From contig WASR01000094.1 in the NCBI GenBank assembly GCA_009712615.1, positions 1 to 7,698 on the forward strand: 7,698 nucleotides of DNA, read 5' to 3'. The position numbers were made by a program, and so were the translations under genes. Position 1 is the stretch's first letter; every line of letters begins with the position of its first letter. Of the stretch, positions 6,018 through 7,698 are shown in pieces. The notes under the pieces are model-generated. The model saw only the letters and a program-made list of their open reading frames with translations, did no database searches and had not been told where the DNA came from. Source of the stretch: Methanobacterium sp. Lineage in GTDB: Archaea > Methanobacteriota > Methanobacteria > Methanobacteriales > Methanobacteriaceae.

Positions 6018-7055
6018 ATGGAAAAAAAGTATTTGCTGGTCATAATCATCGTTCTTATTTTAATTGTGCTAGCTGTACTCATAGTTCCTAAACCATACAA
6101 TCAAACTGGTTTTCAGTCAGATGTGATAGCTCAAAACCTCCAAGTTCCATGGGCTATAGATTTTTTACCTAACAACACAATGATATTCACCCAGAGGGGT
6201 GGTGAAGTTAAGATCATAGATTCTGCTGGATCCGAAACTGTGGGAATAATAAATGTAACTGCCCGGGGAGAATCTGGTCTCTTAGGTTTGGCTGTTGATC
6301 CGGAGTTTTCAACTAACAATTACATCTATGTTTACTACACTGCATCCGATGGAAACAGGGTTTCGAGGTTTGTGTTTAATGGAACTCTTAAAAATGAAAC
6401 AATTCTTCTGGATAAAATCCCATCAAACAACATTCACAACGGGGGCAGGATAAAATTTGGACCAGACGGACTCCTTTATATCACAACAGGAGATGCTGGT
6501 AACAATGCTTCGGCACAGGATCTAAATTCCCTCGGAGGAAAGATTCTTAGAATGGAAAAAAATGGTTCTGTTCCTACGGATAATCCATATAACAGCTACG
6601 TTTATACCTATGGTCACAGAGATCCCCAGGGACTTGCATGGAGTTCAAATGGCACACTTTACGAATCTGAACATGGTGACACCCACAACGATGAGATAAA
6701 TATTCTGGTTTCTGGTGCAAATTATGGATGGCCTATATATCAGGGAAACAACACAGCCACTGGATATGTGTCCCCTATGATTGTCTACATCAATTACACT
6801 TTGGCACCATCAGGAATTGCATTTTACAACAACAAACTATATGTGGCTGGATTGAGGGGATCACAACTAAGACAGATAAGTTTAACTTCTAATGGTACAA
6901 GTTTCACTGGGCAGCAGGCACTATTCACCCAGCTTGGAAGAATCAGGGAAGTTGTTTATCATGATGGATATCTTTACATTGCAACATCGAACACAGATGG
7001 AAGGGGAATCCCTCAGCTGGGTGATGATAAAATAATAAGGATAACCGTCAATTGA
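6018..7055 (+). CDS. Membrane-anchored PQQ-type glucose/sorbosone (aldose sugar) dehydrogenase-like protein
   Basis: A complete 345-residue protein. Residues 5-24 are a strongly hydrophobic helix after MEKK, so it is predicted to be anchored in the membrane with its body outside the cell. The remainder is a six-bladed beta-propeller of the GSDH family (soluble glucose dehydrogenase / E. coli YliI aldose sugar dehydrogenase). Seen: VPWAIDFLP near 43-51; HNGGRIKFGPDGLLYITTGD with H140, the position of the catalytic base His144 in soluble glucose dehydrogenase; GGKILRM; GHRDPQGLAW (199-208); ESEHG...DEIN; NYGWP; APSGIAFY; and GRIREV with R308 and R310, matching the paired PQQ-binding arginines. 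The usual GHRN motif has Asp202 in place of Asn. Eleven N-x-S/T sequons are present. Family members oxidise aldoses using PQQ and calcium. Methanogens are not known to make PQQ, so cofactor, substrate and even enzymatic activity are uncertain. It appears to be a single-gene unit divergent from upp. Confidence 0.85.
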   Translation: MEKKYLLVIIIVLILIVLAVLIVPKPYNQTGFQSDVIAQNLQVPWAIDFLPNNTMIFTQRGGEVKIIDSAGSETVGIINVTARGESGLLGLAVDPEFSTNNYIYVYYTASDGNRVSRFVFNGTLKNETILLDKIPSNNIHNGGRIKFGPDGLLYITTGDAGNNASAQDLNSLGGKILRMEKNGSVPTDNPYNSYVYTYGHRDPQGLAWSSNGTLYESEHGDTHNDEINILVSGANYGWPIYQGNNTATGYVSPMIVYINYTLAPSGIAFYNNKLYVAGLRGSQLRQISLTSNGTSFTGQQALFTQLGRIREVVYHDGYLYIATSNTDGRGIPQLGDDKIIRITVN

Positions 7056-7077
7056 ATATATCCTTAAAAGCTCATAG

Positions 7078-7632
7078 CTACTTTTTTTCAGTTTCTCTAA
7101 TTTTTTCTTTGGTTAAAACAGTTTTTCCATGAGGATTTGGAACAACTTTGAGTTCACTGCCTTTAAAATCAATATCGTATTCCTTTCCATCATAGAGTGT
7201 GTGTAAAAATATTGATAATGCAGCAACCTCTGAATGGGGTTGATTAGTCACTGAAACATTCCAGTTTGCATCATGGTAAACTTTGGATGGGACTCTGGAA
7301 CCTCCTACAACTACTAATTTATCCTTGGAAGATTGAGCTATGGTTCCTGTTATGTCCTGAACTGCTTCACCGTACATGGTTAGGTGTACGACTTCTCCAC
7401 CGTTTGATTTCCAATCATCGATGTATTTACTCCAATTCTTACAGTAATCAATTTCAAAATCTCCACCCCAGCGTTCAACCACGTCCCTAACATTTCCAAT
7501 GATTTTTTTATCATTATCACCGCTTAGAACAACTTTTGAAGCTCCAAATGCACGTGCTGTTAAACATACGTGGGTGGTAATCCTTGCATCTCTGACCCTT
7601 CTATGGTCGAGTCTTAAAACAACAACTTTCAT
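7078..7632 (-). CDS. trm56: tRNA (cytidine(56)-2'-O)-methyltransferase (aTrm56, SPOUT family)
   Basis: This enzyme methylates the 2'-hydroxyl of C56 in the T-loop of archaeal tRNAs using S-adenosylmethionine, stabilising the D-loop/T-loop contact. It has 184 residues. Seen: the signature N-terminus VVLRLDHRRVRDARITTHV (4-22) followed by CLTARAFGA (23-31); HLTMYGE (83-89); VVVGGSRVPSKVY (107-119); and NQPHSEVAAL (130-139), which forms part of the SAM-binding trefoil knot. From memory, the family's N-terminal motif usually has Gly where D9 stands; this could be lineage-typical. The C-terminus ends in TEKK. ATG 7632 is preceded by AGGTTGAT (7643-7636), an imperfect ribosome binding site. The gene is convergent with the sugar-dehydrogenase gene with only 22 bp between stops, and its own promoter lies near the right edge. 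Confidence 0.95.
   Translation of the reverse strand: MKVVVLRLDHRRVRDARITTHVCLTARAFGASKVVLSGDNDKKIIGNVRDVVERWGGDFEIDYCKNWSKYIDDWKSNGGEVVHLTMYGEAVQDITGTIAQSSKDKLVVVGGSRVPSKVYHDANWNVSVTNQPHSEVAALSIFLHTLYDGKEYDIDFKGSELKVVPNPHGKTVLTKEKIRETEKK
7082..7088 (+). terminator. Possible oligo-T terminator for the sugar-dehydrogenase-like gene, inside the trm56 3' end
   Basis: T7 at 7082-7088 lies 26 nt after the plus-strand stop. It is the complement of the last Glu-Lys-Lys codons of trm56. No stem-loop is seen. It is the nearest U-tract that could end the plus-strand transcript. The minus strand shows only T4 after the trm56 stop. Confidence 0.5.
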
Positions 7633-7668
7633 TTTATCAACCTATAAAAAATATGTAATTTTATTCTA

Positions 7669-7679
7669 ATATTATAATT
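7669..7679 (-). promoter_or_regulatory. Probable TATA-box promoter of trm56
   Basis: On the minus strand AATTATAATAT occupies 7679-7669, preceded by GATA, and resembles an archaeal TATA box. It would place the transcription start near 7649, about 17 nt before ATG 7632. The same AT-rich block could also serve a plus-strand gene beyond the window. Confidence 0.5.
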
Positions 7680-7698
7680 TATCAAACAGTTAAAGCTA

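Noticed and set aside
7266..7490. Plus-strand 74-codon open frame opposite trm56
   Set aside because: Antisense to conserved SPOUT methyltransferase motifs, with no independent evidence of coding.

Overview
The window looks like an ordinary, densely coded housekeeping segment from the chromosome of a methanogenic archaeon. It is most likely a mesophilic member of the Methanobacteriales, close to Methanobacterium. The evidence is archaeal-type ribosomal protein L10e, MfnA (methanofuran and CoA precursor synthesis), archaeal tRNA C56 methyltransferase Trm56, a CooC-like nickel ATPase, TATA-type promoters, GGAGG/GGTGAT-like ribosome binding sites, oligo-T terminators, low G+C content and frequent AGA/AGG arginine codons. 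The genus is inferred from protein character only, without a database search.

Layout, left to right. Positions 1-427 (minus strand) hold the N-terminal 142 residues of a CooC-type MinD/ParA ATPase that runs off the left edge. A 128-bp divergent promoter region follows. Plus-strand genes rpl10e (556-1038) and ppsA (1060-3357) sit 21 bp apart and probably form one transcript, closed by three oligo-T tracts at 3374-3417. Plus-strand mfnA (3479-4660) and the fumarate hydratase beta-subunit gene (4662-5165) are tightly coupled, with an oligo-T tract at 5176-5184. Minus-strand upp (5183-5818) converges on them. A roughly 200-bp divergent intergenic region (5819-6017) carries a 14-bp perfect palindrome. 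Plus-strand gene 6018-7055 encodes a membrane-anchored, PQQ-type glucose/sorbosone dehydrogenase-fold protein with many N-glycosylation sequons. Minus-strand trm56 (7078-7632) converges on it, with its own promoter near the right edge.

How the genes fit together. PpsA makes phosphoenolpyruvate from pyruvate for gluconeogenesis in an autotroph. Fumarate hydratase belongs to the incomplete reductive TCA branch. MfnA supplies tyramine for methanofuran and may supply beta-alanine for CoA. Upp salvages uracil, and L10e and Trm56 serve translation. CooC is the expected maturation ATPase for nickel-containing CODH/ACS. The one gene that does not obviously belong to this core is the surface sugar-dehydrogenase-like protein.

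No mobile element, CRISPR array, RNA gene, pseudogene or clearly novel system is visible. The observations most worth a second look are the predicted PQQ-fold surface enzyme in a probable methanogen, the palindrome between it and upp, and the way oligo-T terminators of plus-strand genes are embedded in the 3' ends of convergent neighbours.
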